DNA of 37,045 nucleotides. Origin: Oscillatoria sp. Its GTDB lineage: Bacteria > Cyanobacteriota > Cyanobacteriia > Cyanobacteriales > Laspinemataceae. The DNA is taken from the NCBI GenBank assembly GCA_011390515.1, contig JAABSJ010000031.1, positions 1 through 37,045 of the forward strand. The letters are read 5' to 3'. Positions 27,634 through 35,547 of this stretch are shown here, one piece after another (position 1 is the first letter of the stretch; each line of letters starts with the position of its first letter). The position numbers and the translations under genes are program-made. A model generated the notes under the pieces. The model did no database searches and was not told the DNA's origin. It worked only from the letters and a program-made list of their open reading frames with translations.

Positions 27634-27774
27634 GTGTCATGGCGATCTCCATGACACTCTTAGCAACGACTGAAGTCGTTACTACGAACTTTTCCTCTAT
27701 TTCTCATCTCTTTTTGCGTGTCATAGCTGACGCTATGACACTTTTGGCAACGACTGAAGTCGTTACTACAAACA
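27634..27774. repeat. Two diverged copies of a hairpin plus ACGACTGAAGTCGT unit
   Basis: Unit A: stem GTGTCATGG (27634-27642) / CCATGACAC (27649-27657). Unit B: stem GTGTCATAGC (27718-27727) / GCTATGACAC (27732-27741). Each is followed by GCAACGACTGAAGTCGTTAC and a pyrimidine-rich CTCTATTTCT tail. The GG/CC to AG/CT change between copies preserves pairing. Confidence 0.8.
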
Positions 27775-27797
27775 TTTTCTCTATTTCTTATTCTCTC

Positions 27798-29528
27798 TTA
27801 ATGAGAGAGTTTTTCTAAGAAAATCTGGCGATCGTCGCGGTAAATGACTTTGAGTTTTTCCTGGAAAACTGTCATGAAGGCATCAATTCCTCGTCCGGTA
27901 TTACAGTGAGGGCGATCAGGAAATTCAAAGTGGTAATCATCAAAAATAATCATGCCGCCTTCTTTGATGAGTCCCCAACTTAATACGGCATCTTGAAGGA
28001 CATCAATGGCAAAATGAGAGCCATCAATATAGACGATATGATAGGAATTTAAGGGGAGCGATCGCAACACTTCTTGAGAGAATCCCACCCGTTTATCGAC
28101 TTTGTGTTTTGCTCCACTTTTTTCGATATTTCCATCAAATCTCTCTTCTACGGATTTCTGCACCGTCGGGTCGTTCTTTTTACTCTCCACCACCCCTTCA
28201 AAATTATCAATGCAGGTAATATGGGCAGTTTCATGGGTCAGAATATTATCCAGCAACCAGCAACTCGCCATCCCTTCAAAACAGCCTATTTCCACCACTC
28301 TCAAGTTCGGCATATTGGCATATTTCCGAAAATTCTGTTCCCAGATTGGCATGACGCCGGTAAAACAGTCGGCGCTGACGTTATAGCCTTTTTGAGCAAA
28401 TTGGAGGGTATAGGGAATCGTGGAAAGTTTTTTCTGGATTATTTCGTTATTGAACTTAAATTCTAGGGCTTTCTTTAAAGCAATTTCGGATTGATAAACT
28501 TTCTCGACGTTACTGGTAAATAAGCCTTGATAGTACAGGGACATCCCGAGATTATAATGAGCATGACTGGAGTTTGGCTCAATTTCTACCATTTTCTGGG
28601 CGGCATTGGCGGCTTGGGGGTATTTGCAATTCGCCCAACTTTTTTCAATGACGCGCTGGTAAATGGTTCGGATCACTTCCTGAGCTTGGGGGGTATAAAT
28701 GGCTGATAAAATATAACGAGCGGAACCATATTCAGGGTGAGGGGGGGGGATTTGGTTTAAGAGTTCAGCAGCTTCACTCAATTTACCTTGGGCCAAAAAT
28801 GCCATCCCTAGGGGGTAGGTGATGGAAATTTCGGGAACGAGGTCTTTGGCTTTCCAGAAGCAGAGAATCGCTTCTTGGAATTCTCCATAGTCGCAATGTT
28901 TCATGGCTTTATTGCGATAATAATTTCCATAGGTTTGTTGGAGGCTGATGTCCTGGTTCCAGTCGGGATGGTTTAAGAGGTTTTGGGTTAAAGCAGCTTC
29001 TAAGAGGTTGAGGGATTTAATATGAAAAATTTGGGTGAAAGCAAGTTGACGTAAGACGGCGATGAGGAGGGGTTGGTTGAGGTGAGAAGAGTTCGAGGAG
29101 GCGAGTAATTCGGCAGTGGTGATTAACCGTTCGGTGAGGGTAGAATCGAGGATGCCGAGGTGCAGGTAAAGTTGCAGACGGGCGAGATGGTTATTGAGAT
29201 CATTGGGGGCGATCGCACTGATGCGATCGCGCAAGACTAAGGCGCTTTGCCAGTCCCTGACGGATTCTTTCTGGGTGGCGATCGCTGCTAAAATCTCATA
29301 AAGCTGCTGTCGCCACTGTTGAACTTGAGGCGGTGTTCCCTGGGACAATACTGCATTCCAGCACTGTTCGGCTTCCGCTTGCTTTCCTTGCAGTAACAAG
29401 GCGACTCCTAAATACCAGTAATTGACAATGACCTGGGGCTGCGCTTGAATGTTTTGTCGGCACAGGGCGAGGGCCCCCTCATAGTCCTGCTTTGCTAAAT
29501 ATTCCGTAACCATCGGTTGGACTTGCAT
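27798..29528 (-). CDS. TPR-repeat protein with C-terminal class I methyltransferase domain
   Basis: A 576-residue soluble protein. Residues about 1-390 are helical with TPR-like repeats (for example LAKQDYEGALALCRQNIQAQ near 11, and YNLGMSLYYQGLFTSNVEKV in the second half). Residues about 405-576 are a Rossmann-type methyltransferase of the Methyltransf_24 kind: VVEIGCFEGMASCWLLDNIL near 411, ITCIDNFEG, IVYIDGSHFAIDVLQD near 498, MIIFDDYHF near 526. Such fusions occur in cyanobacteria, often near glycan or secondary metabolism genes, but the acceptor substrate is unknown. The gene is flanked by repeat DNA downstream and by aspC 248 bp upstream on the same strand; the aspC terminator separates them, so it probably has its own promoter. 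Confidence 0.85.
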   Translation of the reverse strand: MQVQPMVTEYLAKQDYEGALALCRQNIQAQPQVIVNYWYLGVALLLQGKQAEAEQCWNAVLSQGTPPQVQQWRQQLYEILAAIATQKESVRDWQSALVLRDRISAIAPNDLNNHLARLQLYLHLGILDSTLTERLITTAELLASSNSSHLNQPLLIAVLRQLAFTQIFHIKSLNLLEAALTQNLLNHPDWNQDISLQQTYGNYYRNKAMKHCDYGEFQEAILCFWKAKDLVPEISITYPLGMAFLAQGKLSEAAELLNQIPPPHPEYGSARYILSAIYTPQAQEVIRTIYQRVIEKSWANCKYPQAANAAQKMVEIEPNSSHAHYNLGMSLYYQGLFTSNVEKVYQSEIALKKALEFKFNNEIIQKKLSTIPYTLQFAQKGYNVSADCFTGVMPIWEQNFRKYANMPNLRVVEIGCFEGMASCWLLDNILTHETAHITCIDNFEGVVESKKNDPTVQKSVEERFDGNIEKSGAKHKVDKRVGFSQEVLRSLPLNSYHIVYIDGSHFAIDVLQDAVLSWGLIKEGGMIIFDDYHFEFPDRPHCNTGRGIDAFMTVFQEKLKVIYRDDRQIFLEKLSH

Positions 29529-29721
29529 GATTTCTATTCCTGTCTGTTCTCAATCACGGGTTCAGATTTTAACGATGAAAGTTCCCCCATCCCACAGGGA
29601 TTTTTTTGAGGTCCTTTTGAGAAAGACGCTGTTCGGGCATATTCAGGAAACATCGCCTCCCAAAAATGGGCTCGGTGAATTTTGGGGAATTCTCTAGGAT
29701 ACAAAAGAATCTCAAAGAATA

Positions 29722-29753
29722 CAAAAAAAACCGGGCTTTTGGTAAAACCCGGT
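29722..29753 (-). terminator. Rho-independent terminator of the aminotransferase gene
   Basis: Read on the minus strand, ACCGGGTTTT pairs with AAAAGCCCGGT (one bulged base) across a 3-base loop and is followed by eight T residues (complement of 29722-29729). It lies 24 bp after the stop codon at 29777. Confidence 0.88.
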
Positions 29754-29776
29754 GAATTCAAAACCTGGATCAGCCC

Positions 29777-30943
29777 TTACAAATGTTGCTGCAAGAATTT
29801 TTCCAATCTATCGAACCCCTTCTCAATGGTGGGTAAATCAGTGGCATAAGATAAGCGGATGCAGTCATCATCCCCGAAGGCAATTCCCGGAATGGCAGCA
29901 ACCTGCTGAGATTCCAGTAAGGCATCACAGAATTTCAGGGATTTCATGCCGGTTTTAGCGATATTCAGAAACACATAAAAGGCCCCTTCGGGTTCCGGAC
30001 AACTAATGCCGGAGATCCCCCGAATGCGGTCCAAAACCGCTAACCGGCGCTGGGAAAAGGAGTGAAGCATTTCTGCGACACAATCTTGCTCGGATTCCAA
30101 GGCGGCGATCGCCCCATATTGGGCAAAGGTACAGACATTGGAGGTACTGTGACTTTGAATGGTACTCGCTGCCTGGATCAGTTCCAGATCCCCCGCCAAA
30201 TACCCAATCCGCCACCCCGTCATGGAGTATGCCTTGGCAAATCCATTACTGATAATCGTGCGTTTGAACGCTTCTTCGGAAACCTGGCCAATACTCAAAT
30301 GTTGAGCGTCGTTGTAGAGGATTTTCTCGTAAATCTCGTCGGAAACCACCAAAATATCCTGCTCAACCACCACAGCAGCTAAGGCGCGAATCTCGTCGGG
30401 AGAATACACCATTCCCGTGGGATTAGAGGGGGAATTAAGAATAAACAGCTTGGTTTTCGGGGTACAAGCGTTTCGCAGTTGCTCTGGAGTAATTTTATAC
30501 CCACTTTCGGCAGTGGTGGAGACGATCACCGGGTTCCCCCCGGCTAAGGTGACCATTTCTGGATAACTCAACCAGAAGGGGGCCGGGATAATCACCTCAT
30601 CCCCGGGGTCGAGGAGGGCCAGCATGAGGTTAAAGAGAGAATGCTTGCCGCCATTGGTGACGATGACATTTTTCGCGGAATAGTTGAGATTATTATCGGT
30701 TTTGAGTTTCTGGGCGATCGCTTCTCGTAACTGGGGTTCACCGGCGGCGGGTCCATATTTAGTTTTCCCGGCCTTCAATGCTTTTTCTGCCGCCATTTTG
30801 ATATGGTTTGGGGTATCAAAATCCGGTTCCCCTGCACTAAAACTACAGACATCTATCCCATCGGCTTTCATCGCCTTAGCTTTGGCTGCGATGGCCAAGG
30901 TGAGGGATGGCGTTACCTGTCCAACTCTTGCTGCCAGCTTCAT
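29777..30943 (-). CDS. aspC: Aspartate aminotransferase (class I, Ib-type)
   Basis: A 388-residue PLP enzyme that transfers the amino group between aspartate and 2-oxoglutarate. The Schiff-base lysine is K237 in [20 protein letters not shown]. Cofactor-binding residues are N174 in [11 protein letters not shown]202 in [12 protein letters not shown], and R245 of the WRIGY motif; the substrate arginine is expected in the C-terminal IRLSYAT segment. The N-terminal [12 protein letters not shown] and [16 protein letters not shown] are typical of the thermophilic/cyanobacterial Ib subgroup, some of which also accept prephenate. Length is normal. It ends in a clear intrinsic terminator and is 80 bp downstream of the aldolase gene on the same strand, so co-transcription is possible. 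Confidence 0.93.
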   Translation of the reverse strand: MKLAARVGQVTPSLTLAIAAKAKAMKADGIDVCSFSAGEPDFDTPNHIKMAAEKALKAGKTKYGPAAGEPQLREAIAQKLKTDNNLNYSAKNVIVTNGGKHSLFNLMLALLDPGDEVIIPAPFWLSYPEMVTLAGGNPVIVSTTAESGYKITPEQLRNACTPKTKLFILNSPSNPTGMVYSPDEIRALAAVVVEQDILVVSDEIYEKILYNDAQHLSIGQVSEEAFKRTIISNGFAKAYSMTGWRIGYLAGDLELIQAASTIQSHSTSNVCTFAQYGAIAALESEQDCVAEMLHSFSQRRLAVLDRIRGISGISCPEPEGAFYVFLNIAKTGMKSLKFCDALLESQQVAAIPGIAFGDDDCIRLSYATDLPTIEKGFDRLEKFLQQHL

Positions 30944-31023
30944 TTGCCTACTTCAACTGAGAATAAATTTAAGGATATGCTTCGCTCAGAATATCCTACT
31001 CTACCCACTCTGAGGCAGGGATG

Positions 31024-32109
31024 TCAGGCGATCGTGACATCAGAGGACCGATAAACCTCTTGAATGGCATGAAACAAGTTGACCCCTTCCTCAAAGGGTC
31101 GTTGGAAGGTTTTACGTCCAGAAATTAACCCACAACCCCCAGCCCGCTTGTTAATCACCGCAGTTCGCACCGCTTGGGCGAAGTCGTTTTCCCCGCCAGA
31201 ACTGCCTCCGGAATTAATCAATCCGGCACGTCCGGCATAGCAGTTCAGCAGTTGGTATCGGGTCATGTCAATGGGATGGTTTGAGCTTAACTCGGTCTCG
31301 ACTCGTTTGTCGGTGCGTCCATATTTGTGGCCCAAGGCTTGGGAAACTGCCCCATATCCGCCATTGCATTCCGGTTGTTTCTGTTTGATGATATCCGCTT
31401 GGATGGTGACGCCAAGGTGATTGGCTTGCCCGGTAAGGTCAGCGGCGAGATGGTAGTCTTGGTCTTGTTTAAAGGCGCTATTTCGCAGGTAACACCAGAG
31501 GATGGTTGCCATGCCATATTCATGGGCTTGGGCGAAGGCGGCGCTGACTTCCTGGATTTGCCGGGTGGATTCCGGGGATCCAAAGTAAATGGTTGCGCCG
31601 ACGGCAACGGCCCCTAAGTTCCAGGCTTGTTCGACGCTGGCAAACATGATTTGGTCATATTGGTTGGGAACGGTGAGCAGTTCGTTGTGGTTGAGTTTGA
31701 GGATAAAGGGGATTTTGTGGGCGTATTTGCGGGAGACGCTGCCGAGGACGCCTAGGGTGGTGGCTACGGCGTTACACCCTCCGGCGATCGCTAATTTAAT
31801 GATGTTTTCGGGATCAAAGTAGATCGGGTTGGGGGCAAAGGAGGCTGCGGCTGAATGTTCGATGCCTTGATCCACGGGCAGAATGGAGAGGTAGCCGGTG
31901 TTGGCGAGATTTCCGTGGGAATACAGTTGCTGGAGCGATCGCAATACTTGGGGCGAGCGATCGCTCTGGGTTGCCACCCGGTCAATCCAATCCGGTCCCG
32001 GCAACTGAAACATCTTTTGGGGAAGTTTGGCCTGATATGTGAGCAAATCTTCGGCTTCATCTCCCAGGATCGAGGCGATCGCTGAAGGGCTTGATAGGGT
32101 CGTTGTCAT
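31024..32109 (-). CDS. Class I fructose-bisphosphate aldolase, DhnA/FbaB type
   Basis: A 361-residue aldolase of the DhnA (archaeal-type class I) family, cleaving fructose 1,6-bisphosphate in glycolysis and possibly acting in the Calvin cycle. Recognisable parts are [20 protein letters not shown] near 74-93, [12 protein letters not shown] near 135-146, [11 protein letters not shown] near 237-247, where K242 is the probable Schiff-base lysine by comparison with E. coli FbaB, and the highly conserved [20 protein letters not shown] near 308, ending in [14 protein letters not shown]. Length is close to that of FbaB. The ATG at 32109 has no strong Shine-Dalgarno. Divergent from the HPF gene across 302 bp. 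Cyanobacteria usually also carry a class II aldolase elsewhere. Confidence 0.9.
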   Translation of the reverse strand: MTTTLSSPSAIASILGDEAEDLLTYQAKLPQKMFQLPGPDWIDRVATQSDRSPQVLRSLQQLYSHGNLANTGYLSILPVDQGIEHSAAASFAPNPIYFDPENIIKLAIAGGCNAVATTLGVLGSVSRKYAHKIPFILKLNHNELLTVPNQYDQIMFASVEQAWNLGAVAVGATIYFGSPESTRQIQEVSAAFAQAHEYGMATILWCYLRNSAFKQDQDYHLAADLTGQANHLGVTIQADIIKQKQPECNGGYGAVSQALGHKYGRTDKRVETELSSNHPIDMTRYQLLNCYAGRAGLINSGGSSGGENDFAQAVRTAVINKRAGGCGLISGRKTFQRPFEEGVNLFHAIQEVYRSSDVTIA

Positions 32110-32411
32110 GGTATTTTACCTCACAATTTTCTAAACTCCACTGTTTCATCATATCGTTTCCCTCTGTAGACTGTGGTCTGATGTCATGATTTAATGCCAG
32201 TTTTTCTCTCCAAAATTTTCTATTTTTGGCTGCAACTGTAGCAACTGCCAACCTGTTCTTATCCGAAGATTGAGTCAGTGTGATTTATGTCATTAGATAG
32301 AAGGCACCCCCCAATCTATGGGGTAAAATTAACCCTAATTCCCCGGCGGAAACCAGCACAAGTCAAGAATGTTTTGCCCTGGGATCAAGTCAACTAAGGT
32401 TAAGAGCGCTT
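32110..32411. other. Divergent intergenic region
   Basis: These 302 bp between the aldolase and HPF genes must hold both promoters. It is AT-rich next to the aldolase. Short TTGAGT/TTGAC-like words occur, but no spaced promoter pair is convincing. No repeat family seen elsewhere in the window is present. Confidence 0.45.
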
Positions 32412-33032
32412 ATGAAAGTACCTGTAGAAATTACTTATCGAAATCTTGAAAAAACTGAGGCCATTGATAACTTAGTTCGCGAAAAAATTGCCAAACTTGA
32501 AAAATTTTGTGATCATATTACAAGCTGCCGAGTGGCGGTTGAAAAAACCAACGATCGCCCCAGTAGTGGCTCTCCCTATCGGGTTCGCTTCGATATCACG
32601 GTTCCCCCATCCCATGAAATCGCCGCAGTTTGTAATCCCGGTGAGGGGAATCAATATGACGAACTCGACACGGTAATTCGCAATGCTTATGAGGCGGCCC
32701 GTCGTCAAGTGGTGGAACTGACCCAACGGCAAAATAATCAGGTTAAAGATCATCCCGCGCAAGCAATGGGAGCAGTCGTCTCTAAGCTATTCCCCGAGGA
32801 CGGTTATGGCTTTATTAAAACTTTGGAAAGTGGACGGGAAATCTATTTTCACCGCAACAGTGTTCTAGGCGATCGCTTTGATGAATTAAAAGAAGGGGCG
32901 GGGGTACATTTTTCCGAAACCCCAGGAGAAATGGGACCCCAAGCAACTACGGTTCATCTCGTCAATAAACTCGGTTCAAATCAGGCGACGGATCACGAGT
33001 CTAACATCGAACAACCCCTGGGTTGGAAATAA
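32412..33032 (+). CDS. Ribosome hibernation factor-like protein fused to a cold-shock domain
   Basis: A 206-residue cytoplasmic protein. Residues 1-105 match the S30AE/HPF fold that binds the 30S decoding site (MKVPVEITYRNLEKTEAIDN, then VRFDITVPPSHEIAAVCN and the conserved helix end YEAARRQVVELTQRQ). Residues about 120-190 form a cold-shock-type OB fold with RNP1-like DGYGFIKT and RNP2-like IYFHRNSV. HPF proteins stall ribosomes at rest; the cold-shock tail replaces the dimerisation domain of long HPF and would bring RNA binding. The architecture occurs in other bacteria, so it is not unique here. The ATG at 32412 starts directly at the fold. Followed by 205 bp with a repeat palindrome. Confidence 0.88.
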   Translation: MKVPVEITYRNLEKTEAIDNLVREKIAKLEKFCDHITSCRVAVEKTNDRPSSGSPYRVRFDITVPPSHEIAAVCNPGEGNQYDELDTVIRNAYEAARRQVVELTQRQNNQVKDHPAQAMGAVVSKLFPEDGYGFIKTLESGREIYFHRNSVLGDRFDELKEGAGVHFSETPGEMGPQATTVHLVNKLGSNQATDHESNIEQPLGWK

Positions 33033-33106
33033 TTATAAAGTTCTGGACTCCTTCCTGGGGTACAGATTCCGATCAGGAGTGAGGAGTGCGAGCATCTTGC
33101 TCGCTA

Positions 33107-33142
33107 ATGTAGAGGCGATTCGCTTGCTCGCCTCTACATTTC
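33107..33142. repeat. AATGTAGAGGCGA palindrome copy
   Basis: AATGTAGAGGCGATTC followed by CGCTTG and CTCGCCTCTACATT. Family member with 23568-23601 and 36873-36906. A second partial CGCCTCTACATTTC lies immediately after it, and a short GCGAGCA/TGCTCGC hairpin precedes it. Confidence 0.75.
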
Positions 33143-33237
33143 GCCTCTACATTTCACTTCTACAGTTAGGGCTTAAGGCTAAAAATGGCGTAAGTCCCAT
33201 CAGATAAAAACAGTAAACAATAAATGAGTAAAAGACA

Positions 33238-33786
33238 ATGGCTTTAGCATTACAAACCCGGGCGATTGGTGTATTTGAAGATAGCCAAACCACAGAAAAT
33301 GCCTTGAATGCCCTCCGTGAGGCAGGCTTTTCAATGGACAATATCTTAGTCGCCACCCAAGATAATATCCCCGATGAAATGGAGAGTCCCGATAGTGAAT
33401 TTTTGGAGAATCGCACCGTTGAAGGTTTGTCCAAGGGGGTGATGAATGGAACAGTTTTTGGGGCGATCGCCGGTTTATTTAGTGGCCTCACCACCTTATT
33501 TCTTCCTGGACTCGGCCCGATCGCCGTCGTCGGTCCCGTTGCCACCATCGCCGGTTTGACCGCCGCAGGCAGCTTTTATGGGGCCCTAGGAGGGGCGATC
33601 GTCGGGACAGTTGCTGGAGACAAATTTACCGAAGGTCAAGCCAATATTTATCATCAACATTTGACCCAAGGACATTATTTAGTGCGCCTAGAAGGGACCG
33701 AGGAACAAATCGCCCAAGCCGAATCCATTTTGAGGGAACATGGCATTCAAGAATGGCAACTGTATCCAGATACAGAGAATTACTAA
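33238..33786 (+). CDS. Glycine-zipper general stress-type protein
   Basis: A 182-residue protein. Residues 5-45 resemble the N-terminal domain of general stress protein 17M/YflT families (RAIGVFEDSQTTENALNALR). Residues about 65-140 are a hydrophobic Gly/Ala-rich segment with GxxxG spacing (NGTVFGAIAGLFSGLTTLFL; GSFYGALGGAIVGTVAGDKF), a glycine zipper that would enter or line a membrane. Residues about 140-182 are another alpha/beta stretch (GHYLVRLEGTEEQIAQAESI). Function is unknown; homologues that I recall are stress-induced. The ATG at 33238 has no Shine-Dalgarno. It may be independently transcribed; the hairpin at 33807-33844 lies just after its stop. Confidence 0.8.
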   Translation: MALALQTRAIGVFEDSQTTENALNALREAGFSMDNILVATQDNIPDEMESPDSEFLENRTVEGLSKGVMNGTVFGAIAGLFSGLTTLFLPGLGPIAVVGPVATIAGLTAAGSFYGALGGAIVGTVAGDKFTEGQANIYHQHLTQGHYLVRLEGTEEQIAQAESILREHGIQEWQLYPDTENY

Positions 33787-33806
33787 GCCATCACTACCTT
33801 TCCTCG

Positions 33807-33844
33807 GCAATGAAAACGGCGTTTAAACGCGCACTTTTCATTGC
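33807..33844. terminator. Nested hairpin after the glycine-zipper gene
   Basis: GCAATGAAAA (33807-33816) pairs with TTTTCATTGC (33835-33844), enclosing the perfect palindrome GCGTTTAAACGC (33819-33830). It lies 21 bp after the stop codon. There is no following T-run, but the internal TTTT of the outer arm could function. A likely transcript end. Confidence 0.55.
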
Positions 33845-34018
33845 TACACCCTAAAAGATCGGCCAGTTACAACTTATTTTTAATTCATCCTAAGCCTAAC
33901 CGTCCTGTCAAAAGGAAGAGAACTTATTTCAAAAATCTCCATCACATGATAGAGGTTAACCGTAAAAAAATATCGCAGAATAAAGATAATTGAAGATAGC
34001 TCAAGAGGAGGATATCCA

Positions 34019-34645
34019 ATGAGCGGAATGATAAATAACTTAAAAAAACTTCTGGGAGTAAGCGCCGCAGTATCCTTGGGCGTCACAATGATTCCCGCCA
34101 CTTCTATTGCTACCCCAAAAAATGCCTCTTTTGAGATGGCACAAGCCCCAATGGCACAAGCGCCGACCTGCCGTGAAGTGGAGGCAGAACCGGGTTTAAA
34201 CATTCGCACCCGGCCCTGGGGAGAGGTGATCGGAAGTGTGGGAACTAACGAATATGTCTATCTGGAAAACCCTTCCCCTCCAGCTCAGGATTGGGTACAA
34301 ATTCAATCCCCAATGAATGGCTATGTGGCGGCAAGCTATCTTAGCTACTGTACAGGAGCAGCAGCTCAACAGCAACCTGTGGCTAGATATGACCAGCCCC
34401 TAATGACGACGGAACCTGGGCTGATGGAGCAACCGATCGCCCAATCTGCAAGCTGTCGGGAAATCAGCTCCCCTACAGGGTTGAGTGTGCGATCGCTACC
34501 TCAAACAGATAGTGAGATCATGGTAGTCTTGCCGGATAATACTCAGGTCGAGATTGAAAGCCTCGGCGAGGATGGATGGGTATCCATTTCCGCACCCGTT
34601 CAGGGTTACGTTGATGCAGAAGAACTGGCGATGTGCAGTCAATAG
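34019..34645 (+). CDS. Secreted protein with two bacterial SH3 domains
   Basis: A 208-residue exported protein. A basic N-terminus plus hydrophobic core (NNLKKLLGVSAAVSLGVTMI) and PATSIA form a signal peptide, cleaved at about residue 31. Two SH3b domains follow, at about 51-111 and 146-206 (GLNIRTRPWGEVIGSV; GLSVRSLPQTDSEIMVVLP; each ends with a GYV-A-LxxC motif). Each domain begins and ends with Cys, C51/C111 and C146/C206, exactly 60 residues apart; they are the only cysteines, suggesting one disulfide per domain. SH3b domains usually bind peptidoglycan or cell-wall ligands. GAGGAGG at 34005-34011 fixes the start. The next gene is a paralogue sharing its leader and signal peptide, so the pair arose by tandem duplication. 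Confidence 0.85.
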   Translation: MSGMINNLKKLLGVSAAVSLGVTMIPATSIATPKNASFEMAQAPMAQAPTCREVEAEPGLNIRTRPWGEVIGSVGTNEYVYLENPSPPAQDWVQIQSPMNGYVAASYLSYCTGAAAQQQPVARYDQPLMTTEPGLMEQPIAQSASCREISSPTGLSVRSLPQTDSEIMVVLPDNTQVEIESLGEDGWVSISAPVQGYVDAEELAMCSQ

Positions 34646-34688
34646 TCAGTAATTGAAGAAAGATTAAAATTCATAAGGAGAATATCCA

Positions 34689-35213
34689 ATGAGCAGCAGA
34701 ATGATAAATAATATGAAAAAAATTCTCAGCGTAAGTGTCGCAGTATCTTTAGGCGCAGCGGTACTTCCCGCGACTTCTATCGCGGCCCCAGAGGGGACCT
34801 CAGCAGCAGCGCAACAGCAAACCCTAACTGGAATTGACCCACAAGGACCGATTAGTCACCAATCAGGACAAACTCAACCGGGTCAGCGTCAACAACCGAT
34901 GATGCAACCGGGTCAGATGATGCAACCGGGTCAGATGATGCAACCGGGTCAGATGATGCAACCGGGTCAGATGATGCAACCGGGTCAGATGATGCAACCG
35001 GGTCCCATGTCAGGTGAGAACTGCCGTGCAATCAGTTCCAATACTGGACTGAACGTGCGATCGCAACCGCAGGTGGGTAGTGAAGTCATCACCACCTTGC
35101 CAGATGCCACCCAGGTGCAAATTCAAAATCGCGGTCAAGATGGATGGGTGCCGATTTCAGAACCGATTCGCGGGTATGTTTCCGCACGTAGCCTCACGAT
35201 GTGTGGTTGGTAG
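34689..35213 (+). CDS. Secreted SH3-domain protein with MMQPGQ repeats
   Basis: A 174-residue paralogue of the preceding gene, 43 bp downstream. The signal peptide (NNMKKILSVSVAVSLGAAVL, then PATSIAAP) aligns closely with it. Residues 40-70 are Gln-rich; residues 71-106 are six tandem hexapeptides MMQPGQ (the last MMQPGP). A single SH3b domain spans about 112-172 with C112 and C172, again 60 apart and the only cysteines. The first SH3b and linker of the sister are thus replaced by a repetitive Met/Gln/Pro/Gly spacer. AAGGAG at 34675-34680 sets the start, and both genes share ATATCCAATGAGC around it. Likely cell-envelope or extracellular; function unknown. Confidence 0.85.
   Translation: MSSRMINNMKKILSVSVAVSLGAAVLPATSIAAPEGTSAAAQQQTLTGIDPQGPISHQSGQTQPGQRQQPMMQPGQMMQPGQMMQPGQMMQPGQMMQPGQMMQPGPMSGENCRAISSNTGLNVRSQPQVGSEVITTLPDATQVQIQNRGQDGWVPISEPIRGYVSARSLTMCGW
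34899..35006 (+). repeat. 18-bp coding minisatellite (MMQPGQ x6)
   Basis: The unit ATGATGCAACCGGGTCAG starts at 34899, 34917, 34935, 34953, 34971 and 34989. Five copies are identical at DNA level; the sixth ends GGTCCC. Identity even at silent positions indicates recent or ongoing expansion by slippage or recombination, and units are in frame so copy changes keep the SH3b domain in frame. Confidence 0.97.
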
Positions 35214-35547
35214 CCTTTGATTTTCCAATCCCTGACTAAATATAACTCAAATCGGGGAAAGGACGGGTATAAATCTCAAATGTTATTTCATCCTCTCCCC
35301 TCCAGAAGGGTATGCCATCGCCGTACCCTTCTGGTTAATCGGTCCTCTGGCGATCGCCTATAAGCAAAATGCCCCTTTCTGTTTCCAGAAGGGGGTAATT
35401 TGCTGTCATTGCAGAGGACTGTCAAGAAAGGGCCCCAAACCCCGTTTCTTGACCCCGAAAGGTCAAACAATCCCCGCGTCCTAGTCCAGAAGGAGCAAAC
35501 CGCCTACTATAGTTAAGAACCCTTAAGCAAATCTGAACCTAAACCTT
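35214..35547. other. Intergenic region with CCAGAAGG hairpin and repeats
   Basis: These 334 bp contain a perfect hairpin (35302-35334) and two further CCAGAAGG words (about 35384 and 35485), plus ATCGGTCCTCTGGCGATCGCC. A 60-codon minus-strand frame at 35288-35470 is not credible. The upstream part likely ends the SH3b transcript; the last 60 bp precede the epimerase gene. Confidence 0.55.
35302..35334 (+). terminator. Perfect 11-bp stem downstream of the SH3b genes
   Basis: CCAGAAGGGTA (35302-35312) pairs with TACCCTTCTGG (35324-35334) across an 11-base loop, 89 bp after the stop codon. Only TTAATC follows, so it is a weak intrinsic terminator at best. Confidence 0.45.

Larger units (their letters stand above)
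27094..27797. other. 704-bp convergent intergenic region made of repeats
   Basis: Between the hybrid kinase and the convergent methyltransferase gene lie, in order: the double-hairpin repeat (27137-27196), a copy of the ACGACTTCAGTCGT repeat (about 27264-27288), a GCGTGACTGG/CCAGTCACGC hairpin (27292-27319), a 246-bp MITE-like element (27366-27611), and two copies of a hairpin-plus-ACGACTGAAGTCGT unit (27634-27774). No gene is credible. Confidence 0.85.

Noticed and set aside
35288..35470. 60-codon minus-strand frame after the SH3b genes
   Set aside because: It crosses a perfect hairpin and repeated CCAGAAGG words; no start signal or homology.
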